In this document: positions 6,023 through 6,350 of the stretch, piece by piece
Layout of the letters: each line of letters opens with the position of its first letter
Position numbering within the stretch: position 1 is the stretch's first letter
NCBI GenBank assembly: GCA_030146605.1
Contig: JASLBO010000496.1
Span: 1 to 6,350 of the forward strand
Length of the DNA stretch: 6,350 nt
From: Sphingomonas sp.
GTDB lineage: Bacteria; Pseudomonadota; Alphaproteobacteria; Sphingomonadales; Sphingomonadaceae
Reading direction: 5' to 3'
Position numbers and translations under genes: made by a program
The notes under the pieces: generated by a model
Told to the model about the DNA's origin: nothing
The model's input: the letters and a program-made list of their open reading frames with translations, nothing else
The model's database searches: none

Positions 6023-6272
6023 CCATACGCCGAGGCCGAATTTCCCGCGTTAACTTCGGTAAATACCCGGCAACAATGCAAATATCTCGGTCGACGACAT
6101 CAATGCGCCCATTGGGGCCTGCGGCTAGCCCCACTTTCCATGTGCGCCGATCGAGCCGCGACAGCGCATCGGCTGGCGGCGGCGCGGCCTGTTCCGCTTG
6201 CGTCAACGCAGTTGCATCGCCGGACGCCGCTCGCTAAGGGGTGCGCCTCCCGGCGCGCCGGGGGCCGGCGGC
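6023..6272. other. Non-coding stretch between the small gene and tRNA-Ala
   Basis: No convincing gene is seen on either strand. The part at 6045-6095 is clearly AT-richer than its surroundings and probably holds the promoter of the minus-strand small gene, though I find no clear hexamer pair. A weak stem GGGGC/GCCCC lies at 6114-6118 and 6128-6132. On the plus strand TTGCAT (6212-6217) lies 17 bases before TAAGGG (6235-6240), a poor candidate tRNA promoter. The perfect 14-bp palindrome CCCGGCGCGCCGGG (6249-6262) lies in the presumed tRNA leader, 10 bases before the mature 5' end. Confidence 0.5.
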
Positions 6273-6348
6273 GGGGCTGTAGCTCAGATGGGAGAGCGCT
6301 GCAATCGCACTGCAGAGGTCAGGGGTTCGATTCCCCTCAGCTCCACCA
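6273..6348 (+). tRNA. tRNA-Ala (anticodon CGC)
   Basis: A full 76-base cloverleaf. The acceptor stem GGGGCTG pairs with CAGCTCC and includes the G3:U70 wobble pair, the main alanine identity element. The D arm is GCTC...GAGC, the anticodon stem CTGCA/TGCAG encloses the loop ATCGCAC (anticodon CGC, reading GCG codons), and the T arm is AGGGG-TTCGATT-CCCCT. The discriminator base is A, and the CCA end (6346-6348) is encoded. GCG is a favoured alanine codon in a genome this GC-rich, so a dedicated CGC isoacceptor makes sense. Only two bases follow the tRNA in the window. Confidence 0.97.
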
Positions 6349-6350
6349 GC

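Noticed and set aside
6114..6132. GGGGC/GCCCC stem as a terminator
   Set aside because: Only five pairs, a nine-base loop and no T tract on either strand.
5877..6206. A minus-strand frame of 109 codons with a TTG start overlapping the small gene
   Set aside because: It has no good ribosome site, no recognisable family, passes through an AT-rich promoter-like patch, and overlaps in another frame the better-supported 58-residue gene.

Overview
The window (6350 bp, GC-rich, strong G/C preference at third codon positions) looks like a chromosomal segment of a sphingomonad alphaproteobacterium (Sphingomonas or a close relative). This is inferred from the style of the proteins, the divergent Mur ligase and the types of intergenic repeat; no rRNA or other direct marker is present.

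Layout, left to right: (i) at the extreme left edge, about 120 bp of apparent plus-strand coding sequence (the end of one gene and a TGATG-coupled start of a small membrane protein) abuts and overlaps the 3' end of thrS, which lies on the minus strand and fills the region up to about 2045. thrS has no stop codon in the window, and its last 39 or more codons do not resemble the family. (ii) A divergent promoter region (2046-2199) separates thrS from a plus-strand gene for an exported, probably Tat-dependent, GH43 arabinofuranosidase-like enzyme (2200-3240). (iii) A composite inverted repeat (3240-3370) fills the convergent gap between the GH43 gene and ldcA. (iv) ldcA (minus, 3376-4194; S66 LD-carboxypeptidase) and a Mur ligase of the MurC/Mpl type (plus, 4366-5763) are divergently transcribed from a 171-bp region that holds a second inverted repeat. 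(v) A 58-codon hypothetical gene (minus, 5813-5989) has its ribosome binding site inside a perfect 8-bp stem. (vi) A non-coding stretch leads to a complete tRNA-Ala(CGC) gene at 6273-6348.

The clearest functional link is ldcA with the Mur ligase. Cytoplasmic LD-carboxypeptidase trims recycled murein tetrapeptides to tripeptides, and Mpl-type ligases re-attach tripeptides to UDP-MurNAc, so the pair probably forms a cell-wall recycling module. thrS and the tRNA are translation housekeeping. The GH43 gene stands alone, with no other polysaccharide-degradation gene in the window.

No clearly new multi-gene system is visible. The points most worth following are the disrupted thrS 3' end, the two families of intergenic palindromes, the unusual ATP-site and C-terminal motifs of the Mur ligase, and the stem covering the small gene's ribosome binding site.
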